Source: Rhodospirillaceae bacterium (GTDB lineage Bacteria > Pseudomonadota > Alphaproteobacteria > Rhodospirillales > Casp-alpha2). Taken from it: a stretch of DNA of 56,224 bases. The notes beneath the pieces are model-generated. The model was not told the DNA's origin, did not search any database, and worked only from the letters and a program-made list of their open reading frames with translations. Positions 36,741-46,483 of the stretch are shown piece by piece. The DNA lies in contig JABJBP010000133.1 in the NCBI GenBank assembly GCA_018665815.1, forward strand, positions 1-56,224, given 5' to 3'. Both the position numbers and the translations under genes were made by a program. Numbering within the stretch: position 1 is the first letter of the stretch; every line of letters starts with the position of its first letter.

Positions 36741-37522
36741 GCGATCAGGCAATCGGAACACCTGAGCCCTGTTCAACGAAATTGCTGGGTGGGCGGGTGA
36801 TCTGCCGCCAACCGAAAAAAGGTTTCCGCGTCGCCATCGATCCTGTGTTGTTGGCGGCAATGGTGCCGGCAATTGATGGTGAACGGGTCCTCGATGTCGG
36901 GACCGGAACGGCGGCCGCGGCACTTTGTCTGGCGGCGCGGGTGCCAATGGTCCGGGTGGATGGTATCGAACGTCAAACGCCGATAGCGGCGCTGGCTCGC
37001 GACAGTGTCGTAGACAACGCATTCCAAGACCGGGTGCGCATTTTCACGGCTGACATCCTCAAACCACCTGCGGATATGACCACCGGCGCCTATGATCATG
37101 TCATGGCCAATCCACCCTATATTAAAGCCGGAACCGGCCGTCCGCCGCCTGACCTGGCCAAAGCCGCTGCAACCGTCGAAGGCCCGGCGGCACTCGGCGA
37201 CTGGATTACGTTTTGCGCCCACAGTGTCCGCGACGGGGGAACAATAAATATCGTGCATCGGGCGGATCGGTTGGATGATGTTATCGAAGAATTTGCGAAC
37301 CTCAATGATCGCGGTGTATTGATCGGCGCAATTGTTGTCCTGTCCTTGGCGCCGAAGGCTGGCACGTCGCCGAAACGCGTCCTTGTCCAAGCCCGTAAGG
37401 GGAGTCGGGAAGCGTTTAGCACTTTGCCGGAATTCATTTTGCATAATTCGGACGGTGCGTTCACCATCGCCGCTGAAAGGATTCTTCGCGACGCTGAACC
37501 TCTGGTACTATCGGTAGCATGA
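36737..37522 (+). CDS. TrmN6-like N6-adenine methyltransferase
   Basis: This 261-residue class I methyltransferase has the SAM motif VLDVGTGTAAAALCLAAR (about 49-66) and the catalytic NPPY motif typical of enzymes that methylate an exocyclic adenine amine (about residues 118-121, ANPPYIKAG). It resembles TrmN6, which modifies A37 of tRNA-Val. The start has the N-terminal pattern LLGGRVICRQPKKGFRVAIDPVLLA of that group. It overlaps both neighbours by four bases, so the three genes are one operon. The tRNA target is inferred. Confidence 0.88.
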   Translation: MSDQAIGTPEPCSTKLLGGRVICRQPKKGFRVAIDPVLLAAMVPAIDGERVLDVGTGTAAAALCLAARVPMVRVDGIERQTPIAALARDSVVDNAFQDRVRIFTADILKPPADMTTGAYDHVMANPPYIKAGTGRPPPDLAKAAATVEGPAALGDWITFCAHSVRDGGTINIVHRADRLDDVIEEFANLNDRGVLIGAIVVLSLAPKAGTSPKRVLVQARKGSREAFSTLPEFILHNSDGAFTIAAERILRDAEPLVLSVA

Positions 37523-38397
37523 CTGAAAAATCACCACTATTTGATATCTGGCCCCTACGCCACCTGCCGCGACGCGGCCCTGTCGTCGCCGTACTGCCGC
37601 TCAACGGGGTCATTGGCCGCATGGGTGGGATGCGGCGGGGATTGAACCTTGCAGATTTGTCGTCGCGTATTGAGCGCATGTTTCGGACCCGCCGTCTGTC
37701 GGCGGTGGCGCTGAGCGTCAATTCGCCCGGCGGCGCCCCGGTGCAATCAGCGCTGATTGCCGGCCGTATTCGTGCCTTGGCGGAAGAAAAAAATGTGCCG
37801 GTATATACGTTCATCGAAGACGTCGGCGCATCCGGCGGATATTGGCTGGCCTGCGCCGGTGACGAGATTTATGCGCAACCGAGTTCCATCGTCGGATCCA
37901 TCGGCGTGGTTTCCGGCGGGTTTGGCTTCGCTGAGATGATCGACAAGTTGGGCATTGAGCGGCGCCTGCATACGGCCGGCGAGAAGAAAGCCATGCTCGA
38001 TCCTTTCGGTCCGGAAAAACCAGCCGACGTGAAACACCTGAAAGCGCTGCAGAAAGAAATCCACGAAGATTTCATTGCCATGGTCCGCGCGCGCCGCGCC
38101 GACCGGCTGACGGCCAGCGACAAGATCTTATTCAGCGGCGCATTCTGGACCGGCACCAAGGCCGTCGAATTGGGGCTGATTGACGGCCTCGGCGATATCC
38201 GGACGATCATGCGCGCGAGCTTCGGCGACAAGGTCCGTTTCAAGGTGTTCGGTGAACGGCGATCCTTCCTGCAGCGCCGTTTCGGCACCGCCGCGAATAC
38301 CTCCGCCGAGACGCCCGAGGGATGGGGAGGAGACTTTGCTGCTGGCGTGCTGGCCGCCGCCGAGGAACGCCTGTGGTGGAATCGATTCGGTCTTTGA
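37519..38397 (+). CDS. S49 family serine peptidase (SppA/SohB-like)
   Basis: S49 peptidases cut signal peptides left in the membrane or act as quality-control proteases. The 292-residue protein has the conserved LSVNSPGGAPVQS strand, the nucleophile Ser105 in VGASGGYWLACAG and the IVGSIGVVSGGFGF loop; the general-base lysine is probably within AGEKKAMLDPFG. No membrane anchor or signal peptide is visible, so it is the short, cytoplasm-facing type. Position upstream of glyQ is common in alphaproteobacteria. Confidence 0.9.
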   Translation: MTEKSPLFDIWPLRHLPRRGPVVAVLPLNGVIGRMGGMRRGLNLADLSSRIERMFRTRRLSAVALSVNSPGGAPVQSALIAGRIRALAEEKNVPVYTFIEDVGASGGYWLACAGDEIYAQPSSIVGSIGVVSGGFGFAEMIDKLGIERRLHTAGEKKAMLDPFGPEKPADVKHLKALQKEIHEDFIAMVRARRADRLTASDKILFSGAFWTGTKAVELGLIDGLGDIRTIMRASFGDKVRFKVFGERRSFLQRRFGTAANTSAETPEGWGGDFAAGVLAAAEERLWWNRFGL

Positions 38398-38456
38398 GCG
38401 CGTTCCCCGAAACGATTTCTTGACCAGACCTTCCGGCGGCCATTACAAGGGCTCCC

Positions 38457-38684
38457 ATGCTTGGCATCTTTTCATTACCAAAAATTCTGTTCACCATCTT
38501 CGTCGTGGTTGCTGTCTGGCAGGGGTTCAAGTGGCTAAAGCGCCGTGAGGCCTTGCAAAATCAGCGCGCCAAGTCGGATTTGAACGCCGCCGAGCAGGCT
38601 AAGCAGCCCGATGTCGAGGAAATGGTGCCGTGCCCCGATTGCGGCGCTTACGTTGCCAAGGGTGGCGATCACCGCTGCACTTGA
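38457..38684 (+). CDS. Small membrane protein with C-terminal zinc ribbon
   Basis: This 75-residue protein has one membrane helix at about residues 5-22 (FSLPKILFTIFVVVAVWQ), a basic linker and a C-terminal half zinc ribbon CPDCGAYVAKGGDHRC. It matches a group of short proteins often found near S49 peptidase and glyQ genes. The function is not known. A terminator follows 28 bases on. Confidence 0.8.
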   Translation: MLGIFSLPKILFTIFVVVAVWQGFKWLKRREALQNQRAKSDLNAAEQAKQPDVEEMVPCPDCGAYVAKGGDHRCT

Positions 38685-38712
38685 TTCTCCGACACTGAAT
38701 GGTAGGTTCGCT

Positions 38713-38736
38713 GCGGTTCAATTTTGACCGCTTTTT
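38713..38736 (+). terminator. Rho-independent terminator before glyQ
   Basis: GCGGT (38713-38717) and ACCGC (38727-38731) form a short GC stem with a nine-base loop, followed by TTTTT (38732-38736). It ends the operon that begins at 36534. It is only 27 bases from the glyQ start, so glyQ transcription must read through it or start within it. Confidence 0.75.
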
Positions 38737-38762
38737 CAGTATTTTCGGGGCGCCCCGCCGTC

Positions 38763-39674
38763 ATGTCATCCGGCACATCAAGCCCAGCCGACAAGAACAC
38801 CTGTTTCCAGAGCTTGATTCATAAGCTCCAAGGATACTGGGCCGATCAGGGCTGCGTGATTTTGCAGCCTTATGACATGGAAGTCGGCGCCGGCACCTTT
38901 CATCCGGCAACCACCCTGCGCTCGCTGGGTAAAGCCGACGATGTCTGGAATTGCGCTTACGTGCAGCCCTCGCGGCGACCGACCGATGGGCGCTACGGCG
39001 AAAACCCGAACCGCCTGCAACACTATTACCAGTACCAAGTCCTGATGAAACCGGCGCCCGAGAACATCCAGGACATGTACCTGGAAAGCCTCAAAGTCCT
39101 CGGCATCGACAAAAATCTGCACGATATCCGTTTCGTCGAAGACGATTGGGAAAGCCCGACACTGGGCGCCTGGGGGCTGGGCTGGGAAGTGTGGTGTGAC
39201 GGCATGGAGGTCACCCAGTTCACCTACTTCCAGCAAGTCGGTGGCTATGATTGTGACCCAGTGCCCGTCGAGCTGACTTACGGCCTCGAGCGTTTGGCCA
39301 TGTATGTGCAAGGCGTTGAAAACGTTTACGATCTGGATTGGGACGGCGTGCCGAAAGATCAGGGTGGCAAAACCTACCGCGACGTCTTCCATCAAGCGGA
39401 GGTCGAATACTCGACCCATAATTTCGAACACGCCGATACGGAAATGCTGACCCGGCATTTCACCGATGCGGAAACCGAATGCCACGCACTTTTGGGCAAG
39501 GATCTGGCGCTGCCGGCCTATGACTACTGCCTGAAGGCCTCGCATTTGTTTAATTTGTTAGATGCGCGCGGCGTAATTTCGGTGACCGAACGTGCCGCCT
39601 ACATTGGCCGGGTTCGCGCCTTGTCCAAAGGCGCCGCCGAAGCCTGGCTGAAAAGCCAGGGGGTGGAGATCTAG
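38763..39674 (+). CDS. glyQ: Glycine-tRNA ligase alpha subunit
   Basis: GlyQ carries the class II catalytic core of the alpha2-beta2 glycyl-tRNA synthetase. From the ATG at 38763 the product is 303 residues, with the conserved [38 protein letters not shown] and [12 protein letters not shown] segments. The frame is open up to a TTG at 38724, but that extension overlaps the terminator stem and is not needed. GlyS follows after three bases. Confidence 0.97.
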   Translation: MSSGTSSPADKNTCFQSLIHKLQGYWADQGCVILQPYDMEVGAGTFHPATTLRSLGKADDVWNCAYVQPSRRPTDGRYGENPNRLQHYYQYQVLMKPAPENIQDMYLESLKVLGIDKNLHDIRFVEDDWESPTLGAWGLGWEVWCDGMEVTQFTYFQQVGGYDCDPVPVELTYGLERLAMYVQGVENVYDLDWDGVPKDQGGKTYRDVFHQAEVEYSTHNFEHADTEMLTRHFTDAETECHALLGKDLALPAYDYCLKASHLFNLLDARGVISVTERAAYIGRVRALSKGAAEAWLKSQGVEI

Positions 39675-39677
39675 GCC

Positions 39678-41732
39678 ATGCCCGAACTTCTGTTGGAAAT
39701 CCTCAGTGAAGAAATCCCCGCCCGCATGCAGGCGAAGGCGGCGGATGATCTGAAGCGCTTGGTTTGTGACGGGCTGAAAAAGGCGGGTCTGGAATTTTCC
39801 AACGCCGAGGCCTACGTGACACCCAGACGCTTGGCGCTGGTTGTTGACGGCATTCCCGAAAAACAGCCGGATATTTCCGAGGAACGCCGCGGCCCCAGCG
39901 TCGATGCGCCGGATAAGGCCATCCAGGGGTTCTTAGGTTCCGTCGGCATGACCATGGACGAGGTCGAGACTCGCCAGACCGAGAAAGGCATGTTCCTGTT
40001 CGCAAAGATTGAGAAGCAGGGCCGTTTAGCGACTGACGTTCTCATGGAAGTGTTGCCCGCGGCGCTCTCCGCGCTGCCCTGGCCGAAGTCCATGCGCTGG
40101 CCCCGATTTGATCAACGCTGGGTGCGGCCCATTCATTCGATCATCGGCCTGTTCGCCGGCGGTGAAGTACCGTTTCCATGGGGCGCCGCTGTCGCCGGCA
40201 ACGTTACATCAGGGCACCGTTTCTTAGCGCCTGATGCGATCACGGTCTCTGACTGCGCCGATTACAAATCGGAGCTTGCCGCCGCTAAGGTCATGCTCGA
40301 CCCCAATGAGCGCCGCGATTTGATCTTGGCCGAAGCGACAAAGCTTGCGGAAGCCGAAGGCCTGACGTTGAAAGACGACCAGGGACTGTTGAACGAAGTG
40401 ACCGGGCTGGTGGAGTGGCCGGTGGTCTATATGGGCTCCATTGATGACGACTTCATGGAGGTGCCGGCGGAAGTGTTGATCACGTCGATGAAGTCGCACC
40501 AGAAGTATTTCTCCTGCCTAGACGCCGCCGGCAATCTGGCCAATCGATTTATTGTCGTCGCCAATACAGAAACCACCGACGCCGGCGCGCAGGTCGTCGC
40601 CGGCAACGAGCGCGTGCTGCGGGCCCGATTGTCGGATGCCAAGTTCTTCTGGGATCAAGACCGCAAGACCTCATTGGCGGCGAAGGCGCCGGCGCTGAAA
40701 GACCGAGTGTTCCACGCCAAGCTCGGCACCATGGACGAAAAAGTTGACCGCATGCAGGCGCTGGCCGCGGATATCGCCAGCCATGTGAATGGTGCCGACA
40801 AGGACCGAGTGCGATCCGCGTCCCGCCTAGCGAAGGCGGACCTGAGCAGCGGCATGGTCGGCGAGTTCCCGGAACTGCAAGGCATCATCGGGCGCTATTA
40901 CGCTGTTCATGACGGCGAGTCAGACGAGGTCGCCGATGCCATTGCCGAGCACTACGCGCCGCAAGGCCCCGGCGATGCCTGCCCGACAAAGCCGGTCAGT
41001 ATCTGTGTGTCGCTGGCCGATAAGATCGATAGCCTCGTCGGCTTTTTCGCCATTGATGAAAAACCGACGGGCTCGAAAGATCCCTTCGCACTGCGCCGCG
41101 CAGCGCTTGGCGTGATCCGCTTAATCTTGGAAAACCGTGTGCGATTGCCGCTGTCGAAATCGTTCGAGACGGCGCGCGGTTTGCACGAAGTCAGTGCTGA
41201 TCCGAGCGAAGACTTACTGGCTTTCTTTGCCGACCGCTTGAAGGTCCATCTGAAAGAGCAGGGCACGTCGCACGATCATATCGACGCCGTGTTTGCGCTC
41301 GGCGGCGAGGATGATCTGGTGCGCCTGCTGGCGCGGGTCGATGCGCTGAAAGATTTCTTGTTCACCGATGACGGCGAGAACCTGCTGACGGCGTACAGCC
41401 GGGCGGCGAATATTTTGAAGATCGAAGAAAAGAAAGACGGCAAGGCTTATGGCGGTGACGCTGATGCGGCACTCTTCGATCAAGATGAAGAGAAGGCCCT
41501 GGCCGGCGGATTAAGTGACGCGGGGCCGGCCATTGCCAAAGCTGTTGAGAGTGAAGATTTCGCCGGCGCCATGAAAGCCGTGGCGGCGTTGCGGGGCCCG
41601 GTCGATGCATTCTTTGATAAAGTCACGGTGAATTGTGACGACGCGGGCTTGCGCGAAAATAGATTGAAGCTGCTGAACGGGATTCGCACGGCGCTTGAAG
41701 GCGTCGCGGATTTTTCCAAGATCGAAGGATAA
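39678..41732 (+). CDS. glyS: Glycine-tRNA ligase beta subunit
   Basis: GlyS is needed for tRNA binding by the glycyl-tRNA synthetase. The 684-residue protein begins with the typical [17 protein letters not shown] and has the HD-like segments [12 protein letters not shown] and [24 protein letters not shown], with a C-terminal anticodon-binding domain. The length is normal. It is coupled to glyQ and followed after a few bases by ppdK. Confidence 0.97.
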   Translation: MPELLLEILSEEIPARMQAKAADDLKRLVCDGLKKAGLEFSNAEAYVTPRRLALVVDGIPEKQPDISEERRGPSVDAPDKAIQGFLGSVGMTMDEVETRQTEKGMFLFAKIEKQGRLATDVLMEVLPAALSALPWPKSMRWPRFDQRWVRPIHSIIGLFAGGEVPFPWGAAVAGNVTSGHRFLAPDAITVSDCADYKSELAAAKVMLDPNERRDLILAEATKLAEAEGLTLKDDQGLLNEVTGLVEWPVVYMGSIDDDFMEVPAEVLITSMKSHQKYFSCLDAAGNLANRFIVVANTETTDAGAQVVAGNERVLRARLSDAKFFWDQDRKTSLAAKAPALKDRVFHAKLGTMDEKVDRMQALAADIASHVNGADKDRVRSASRLAKADLSSGMVGEFPELQGIIGRYYAVHDGESDEVADAIAEHYAPQGPGDACPTKPVSICVSLADKIDSLVGFFAIDEKPTGSKDPFALRRAALGVIRLILENRVRLPLSKSFETARGLHEVSADPSEDLLAFFADRLKVHLKEQGTSHDHIDAVFALGGEDDLVRLLARVDALKDFLFTDDGENLLTAYSRAANILKIEEKKDGKAYGGDADAALFDQDEEKALAGGLSDAGPAIAKAVESEDFAGAMKAVAALRGPVDAFFDKVTVNCDDAGLRENRLKLLNGIRTALEGVADFSKIEG

Positions 41733-41750
41733 TCAGTGAAAGACGGAACC

Positions 41751-44435
41751 ATGACGAAGTGGATTTACACGTTCGGGGACGGCAACGCGGAAGGTTCCGC
41801 CGAGATGCGCGAACTGCTGGGCGGCAAGGGCGCGAACTTAGCCGAGATGGCCGGGCTGGGCCTGCCGGTGCCGCCGGGGTTCACCATCACCACCGGGGTC
41901 TGTACGCATTTCACCGACAATAATGACACCTATCCCGATGATCTTGACGCTGACGTCGATGCGGCGATGGCGCATATCGAAGGCATCATGGGCGCGAAAT
42001 TCGGCGATGCGGAAAACCCGCTTTTGGTATCCGTGCGTTCCGGCGCGCGCGCGTCGATGCCGGGCATGATGGATACGGTGCTGAATTTGGGGCTCAATTC
42101 GGAAACCGTTGAAGGCTTGGCGGCGCGTGCCGATGACGCGCGCTTTGCCTATGACAGCTACCGCCGGTTTATTCAGATGTACGGCGATGTGGTGCTGGGT
42201 GTCGAGCACCACATGTTCGAAGATATTCTGGAAGATGCCAAGGATGACCACGGCTACAATCTGGATACCGACCTCAGTGCCGACGATTGGCGCGACGTCA
42301 CCGATAAATATCTCGACATGGTCGTCGAAGAAACCGGCAACCCGTTCCCGCAAGACCCCCGCGAACAGCTTTGGGGCGCCATCGGTGCTGTCTTCGGTTC
42401 CTGGATGAACAACCGCGCCATCACTTATCGGCGCCTGCATGCCATCCCCGCCGATTGGGGAACGGCGGTCAGCGTTCAGGCCATGGTGTTCGGCAACATG
42501 GGTGAAGATTGTGCCACCGGCGTGTGCTTCACCCGCAACCCGTCAACCGGCGACAATCAATTCTACGGCGAGTTTCTGATCAACGCCCAGGGCGAGGACG
42601 TGGTCGCCGGCATCCGCACGCCGCAGCCGTTGACCGAAGCGGAAAAGGCCGCGACGGGCGCCACGCTTCCCTCCATGGAAGACGCCATGCCGACGCTTTA
42701 CGCGGATCTGGCCGCGGTGCGCGAAAAATTGGAACGTCACTACAAAGACATGCAGGACATGGAATTCACGGTCCAGCAGTCGAAGCTTTGGATGTTGCAG
42801 ACCCGGTCCGGCAAGCGGGCCGCCAAGGCGGCATTGAAAATTGCCGTTGATATGGTCGATGAAGGCCTGGTGTCGCGCGAAGAAGCAATCATGATGGTCG
42901 ACGCTCAGCAATTGGATCAGCTGCTCCACCCGACGCTCGATCTGGACGCGGAACGCCATATCGTGGGCCGCGGCTTGCCGTCGAGCCCGGGCGCGGCGTC
43001 CGGACGCATCGTGTTTTCCGCTGAAGATGCGGAAGCCTGGGTCGGGCGTGGCGAAAAAGTCATTTTGGTGCGGACCGAAACCTCGCCGGAAGACATCAAC
43101 GGCATGCATGTGTCCGAGGGCATTTTAACCACGCGTGGCGGTATGACTTCGCACGCCGCCGTGGTCGCACGCGGCATGGGTATTCCGTGCGTGTCCGGCG
43201 CCGGCGACCTGCGCGTCGATTATGAGAACAAGCATATCATGGCGCTTGGCGAAACCTTGGCGGAAGGCGAGATTCTGACCATTGACGGTTCCACCGGCGA
43301 GGTCATTCGCGGCGAGGTTGCGACCATCCAGCCGGAAATGACTGGCGACTTCGGCCGCATCATGGAATGGGTCGATGGCGTGCGGACGCTGGGTATTCGC
43401 GCCAATGCGGAAACCCCTCTGGATGCCGAGACGGCGCGTAAGTTCGGCGCCGAAGGGATCGGCCTCAGCCGTACCGAGCACATGTTTTTTGAACCCGCCC
43501 GTATCGTCCACATGCGCCAAATGATTTTGGCCACCACGGAAACGGTCCGGCGTGAGGCGCTAGACAAGCTGCTGCCCTATCAACGCCAGGATTTCCTGGA
43601 CTTGTTCCGGATCATGGAAGGTTTGCCGGTGACCATCCGGCTGCTCGATCCGCCGTTGAATGAGTTCCTGCCCCATACCCTGGAGGAAATGGAAGAGGTC
43701 GCAAAAGCCGCCGGTGCCGACGTCGCCCAAGTCAAGGCTCGCAAGCTGGATTTGGATGAAGCCAATCCGATGCTCGGCCATCGCGGCTGCCGGCTGGGGA
43801 TCACCTATCCGGAAATCTATGCGATGCAGGCCCGCGCCATCTTTGAGGCCGCTGCGATCATGGCCAAGGACGGCAAATCCGTTGAGCCCGAAGTCATGAT
43901 CCCGTTGATCGTCGACAAGCCCGAACTTGATATGCTGAAGGCCGTTGTCGTTCAGGTTGCCGGCGAGGTTGAGGCGTCGGAGGGCATCAAGCTGAGCTAT
44001 TTGGTCGGCACGATGATCGAGCTACCCCGCGCGTGTTTGAAGGCCGACGCCATTGCCGAGACCGCCGAGTTCTTCAGCTTCGGCACCAATGATCTGACCC
44101 AGACGGTATTCGGTTTTTCGCGCGATGACGCGGCACCGTTCCTGGAGGTCTATCAATCCAAAGGGGTGTTGCCCGTTGACCCGTTCATGACCATCGATGT
44201 GGATGGGGTTGGTGAGCTGGTGAAAATCGGTTGCGAACGCGGCCGCAAAGTTCGCCCCGATATCAAGTTGGGCATCTGCGGTGAACACGGCGGCGATCCG
44301 GCATCTGTTAGGTTCTGTCACGAGATCGGTCTGACGTACGTCTCGTGCTCGCCTTACCGGGTGCCAATTGCCCGGCTTGCGGCGGCGCAAGCCGCGATCG
44401 AGACCGATCCCGACCGGCAGGCGGAAAACCGCTAA
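41751..44435 (+). CDS. ppdK: Pyruvate, phosphate dikinase
   Basis: PPDK converts pyruvate, ATP and phosphate to phosphoenolpyruvate, AMP and PPi, linking pyruvate to gluconeogenesis. The 894-residue protein has the ATP-grasp domain, the phospho-histidine in TTRGGMTSHAAVVARGMG and the PEP-binding TIM barrel with the catalytic cysteine in LGICGEHGGDP. I chose the ATG at 41751 (MTKWIYTFGDG, the usual start); an in-frame GTG at 41736, five codons earlier and with AAGGA upstream, is also possible. The gene follows glyS by a few bases, a common order in alphaproteobacteria. A regulatory protein (DUF299/PPSR) is not in the window. Confidence 0.97.
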   Translation: MTKWIYTFGDGNAEGSAEMRELLGGKGANLAEMAGLGLPVPPGFTITTGVCTHFTDNNDTYPDDLDADVDAAMAHIEGIMGAKFGDAENPLLVSVRSGARASMPGMMDTVLNLGLNSETVEGLAARADDARFAYDSYRRFIQMYGDVVLGVEHHMFEDILEDAKDDHGYNLDTDLSADDWRDVTDKYLDMVVEETGNPFPQDPREQLWGAIGAVFGSWMNNRAITYRRLHAIPADWGTAVSVQAMVFGNMGEDCATGVCFTRNPSTGDNQFYGEFLINAQGEDVVAGIRTPQPLTEAEKAATGATLPSMEDAMPTLYADLAAVREKLERHYKDMQDMEFTVQQSKLWMLQTRSGKRAAKAALKIAVDMVDEGLVSREEAIMMVDAQQLDQLLHPTLDLDAERHIVGRGLPSSPGAASGRIVFSAEDAEAWVGRGEKVILVRTETSPEDINGMHVSEGILTTRGGMTSHAAVVARGMGIPCVSGAGDLRVDYENKHIMALGETLAEGEILTIDGSTGEVIRGEVATIQPEMTGDFGRIMEWVDGVRTLGIRANAETPLDAETARKFGAEGIGLSRTEHMFFEPARIVHMRQMILATTETVRREALDKLLPYQRQDFLDLFRIMEGLPVTIRLLDPPLNEFLPHTLEEMEEVAKAAGADVAQVKARKLDLDEANPMLGHRGCRLGITYPEIYAMQARAIFEAAAIMAKDGKSVEPEVMIPLIVDKPELDMLKAVVVQVAGEVEASEGIKLSYLVGTMIELPRACLKADAIAETAEFFSFGTNDLTQTVFGFSRDDAAPFLEVYQSKGVLPVDPFMTIDVDGVGELVKIGCERGRKVRPDIKLGICGEHGGDPASVRFCHEIGLTYVSCSPYRVPIARLAAAQAAIETDPDRQAENR

Positions 44436-44489
44436 GCCCCCATTTCGCAATCGCTTCACAACCGTGCCGCGCCCGATTAAAATACGCGG

Positions 44490-44921
44490 ATGAGATTTGT
44501 TAAAACCGTCTTTGGGATTGCCGCTGTTCTGTTCGCGGCCATGTCGGCCCATGCCGACGGCGATGCGCGAAAAGGCCAGGCACTGGCCGAACAGCACTGT
44601 GCGCGCTGCCATGTGATTGGCGATTACAACAAATTCGGCGGCATCGGATCGACACCATCATTTCAATTGCTTGCTGGCAACAAAGATGGTTTTGAGCGGT
44701 TGCAGACGTTTTTTGAACGCCGGCCCCATCCGGCCTTTGTGACCGTGCCCGACGTGCCGAAATGGTCGAAGTTGCCGGCCTATGCGACGCCGTTCACGGT
44801 GACGCCGGAAAGCATCGAGGATATCATCGCCTTCGTGCGAACCCTAAAGCCGAAGGACTTGCACCAGGTGCCGGTCGTCGGTGCCGGCGCCCGCCGATCC
44901 GGCGATAGTCCGCGAAATTGA
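44490..44921 (+). CDS. Small c-type cytochrome, no methionine in the mature part
   Basis: A signal peptide of about 22 residues (ending AMSAHA) directs this 143-residue protein to the periplasm. One haem site, CARCH, is at residues 37-41. The C-terminal helix TPESIEDIIAFVRTLK is typical of class I cytochromes. The mature protein contains no methionine, so the normal Met sixth ligand is absent; His80 in RRPHPAFVTVPDVP is a candidate, or the haem may be five-coordinate. The function is unknown: electron carrier or sensor. The 54-base gap after ppdK contains no terminator that I can see. Confidence 0.88.
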   Translation: MRFVKTVFGIAAVLFAAMSAHADGDARKGQALAEQHCARCHVIGDYNKFGGIGSTPSFQLLAGNKDGFERLQTFFERRPHPAFVTVPDVPKWSKLPAYATPFTVTPESIEDIIAFVRTLKPKDLHQVPVVGAGARRSGDSPRN

Positions 44922-44945
44922 CAAAAAAACAGCGGTCGAAACCGC
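44921..44945 (-). terminator. Rho-independent terminator of the small reverse gene
   Basis: On the minus strand GCGGT (44945-44941), the tetraloop TTCG and ACCGC (44936-44932) form a stable hairpin followed by TGTTTTTTTGT. It points to a reverse transcript that ends here and would include the 31-residue gene at 45016-45111. In the forward direction the hairpin is followed by CGTCTTATT, so it may also weakly end the cytochrome transcript. Confidence 0.8.
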
Positions 44946-44981
44946 CGTCTTATTGAAACTACCTTGTCTGCGCCGGCTGAT

Positions 44982-45006
44982 GTTTCAAATCCATTTGATT
45001 TGAAAC
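44982..45006. repeat. Perfect 10-base inverted repeat
   Basis: GTTTCAAATC (44982-44991) and GATTTGAAAC (44997-45006) form a perfect stem with loop CATTT, between the cytochrome c gene and the small reverse gene. It is AT-rich with no T-run, so it is not a classical terminator; it may be an RNA stability element or an operator. Confidence 0.6.
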
Positions 45007-45015
45007 GATCGGATC

Positions 45016-45111
45016 TTAGCTCATGGCTAAGCCGAGAGTGATCAGAACCGAGAAGGCGCCAACCAGGTAGACCCAACTTTGATTTTTTAAGGCGTTCATG
45101 TTCGTGCCCAT
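45016..45111 (-). CDS. 31-residue single-pass membrane peptide
   Basis: The ATG at 45111 has a good ribosome binding site (AAGGAAATCC, about 5-10 bases upstream). The frame encodes a short basic/polar start (MGTNMNALKNQS) followed by one membrane helix (WVYLVGAFSVLITLGLAM) and stops at TAA. A convincing terminator for the same strand lies about 70 bases downstream. The size and layout recall small subunits or regulators of respiratory and transport complexes (for example CydX-like or CcoQ-like peptides), but I see no specific family match. The stretch 45112-45327 holds only its promoter region and the HIT leader. Confidence 0.6.
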   Translation of the reverse strand: MGTNMNALKNQSWVYLVGAFSVLITLGLAMS

Positions 45112-45327
45112 GATGGATTTCCTTGTTCTTGGAGGCTCGTATTTCCGAGCCTCAAGTTCGTCACGTGTAACGGCTTCCTTCTAGGCCCGTAGGTGTCTGA
45201 CAACAAACGCGTTTACTGCATGCCAGCCATCGACCGCGTTTAGATTCGCCTTGCCAGTACCTTGACACCGATGGGGCACGCGGGCAGCGTTGGCGCGGCA
45301 CTGAAAACTCTGAGATAAGGACATTCC

Positions 45328-45762
45328 ATGGGCGACGATGGTCATCTGATCGAAGACTGCATTTTTTGCAAAATCCTGCGCGGCGAAATTCCAAGCTTCA
45401 AGGTATTCGAGGACGACAAGACGTTTGCGTTCATGGATATCAATCCGGTGAACGAGGGCCACGCCTTGGTTATTCCAAAGTTCCACGCCGAAAATCTTTA
45501 TGCGACGCCCGACGAATGGTTCGGGCCGACCCTATCGACGGTGCGCCGTGTCGCCACTGCGGTGAACGCCGTCGTGCAGCCGGAAGGCATCAACCTATTG
45601 CAGGCCAACGGCCCCGGGGCCAAGCAATCAGTTTTCCATCTGCACATGCACATCATTCCGCGCAGCGCCACTGACGGCGCGACGATGAATTGGGATTTGG
45701 TGCCCGGCGACATGGATGCCATCGGTGAGTTGGCGAAAAAGATCACCGCGGCGATCGAATAG
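45328..45762 (+). CDS. HIT family hydrolase
   Basis: Histidine-triad proteins hydrolyse nucleoside phosphoramidates or dinucleotides. The 144-residue protein has the start CIFCKILRGEIPS, the INPVNEGHALVIPK strand and the catalytic triad HLHMH at 104-108 (FHLHMHIIPR). The two cysteines in CIFC suggest the zinc-bound HinT-like subtype. A ribosome binding site (ATAAGGAC) precedes the ATG. Confidence 0.95.
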   Translation: MGDDGHLIEDCIFCKILRGEIPSFKVFEDDKTFAFMDINPVNEGHALVIPKFHAENLYATPDEWFGPTLSTVRRVATAVNAVVQPEGINLLQANGPGAKQSVFHLHMHIIPRSATDGATMNWDLVPGDMDAIGELAKKITAAIE

Positions 45763-45776
45763 ATAATCGAAAAGGT

Positions 45777-46436
45777 TTAAGCGTCCCGCCGCACGATGAT
45801 CGTGAAATCCGGTAACGGCGGTTCAATGATCAATTCCGCGTGGGTTGAGAAATATTCACGCGTAAATGCCAGATAATCATCGGGATCGGTGTAATAGAGG
45901 CCGTCGTATTGTTCATCGGCGTTGCGGCTTAGCATATTGAACGCGAGACCGTGGCGTGAGTGCCGCCACAATTGCTTGAGGCTGGCTTTGATATAGCTGT
46001 CCCACTCCGCCACGTCGGCGCCGAGATGCATGTTGTAAGTGCCGGAAACCAGCGTGTAATCGACTTCTTCGGTCGCCGCGATGGCGCGGACGAAACTGGC
46101 GCGGGGATCATCGATGCGCGCGCGGGCGGCATCGATCATGTCCTGACACATGTCAGCACCGATATATCGCCCGTGGCGCAGAACCGGGTGGTCCGCCAGA
46201 TAATCGAATAGTGAGCCATAACCGCAGCCGAAATCCAAAACGGTTTGGCCACCGGCCTGGGCTAGGTCGTCGAAGACGCGTTCTAAAATCACATATCGGC
46301 GGTGCTGCCATTCGGTGTTCTTCCAAAACACACCGCGCGCCGTCGTGCCATAGCGCTGCAGCCTACGCTGATAGGCGTGAAGAACCGGGACCAGCATTTT
46401 CGGCGCCGCCCTTAGAATGTCGCCCACTGATTTCAT
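45777..46436 (-). CDS. Class I SAM-dependent methyltransferase
   Basis: This 219-residue protein has the SAM motif TVLDFGCGYGSLFDYLA (about 65-81), the acidic strand end YIGADMCQDMIDAA and a post-motif segment VSGTYNMHLGADVAEW. It has no extra domain. Position beside a HIT gene and ygfZ does not indicate a substrate. The next upstream gene on the strand is ygfZ, with a gap of 47 bases. Confidence 0.85.
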   Translation of the reverse strand: MKSVGDILRAAPKMLVPVLHAYQRRLQRYGTTARGVFWKNTEWQHRRYVILERVFDDLAQAGGQTVLDFGCGYGSLFDYLADHPVLRHGRYIGADMCQDMIDAARARIDDPRASFVRAIAATEEVDYTLVSGTYNMHLGADVAEWDSYIKASLKQLWRHSRHGLAFNMLSRNADEQYDGLYYTDPDDYLAFTREYFSTHAELIIEPPLPDFTIIVRRDA

Positions 46437-46483
46437 CGCCGAAGCCTAAATCGCTGGGCCTGGATAGGGAAGCGGGAAGTGGC

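Noticed and set aside
38685-38762. Glycine riboswitch or T-box before glyQ
   Set aside because: Only a short terminator hairpin is present; the space is too small and the conserved motifs are absent.
45181-45486. Reverse 101-residue frame over the HIT gene start
   Set aside because: It overlaps the N-terminus of a clear HIT protein and lacks any domain or start signal.
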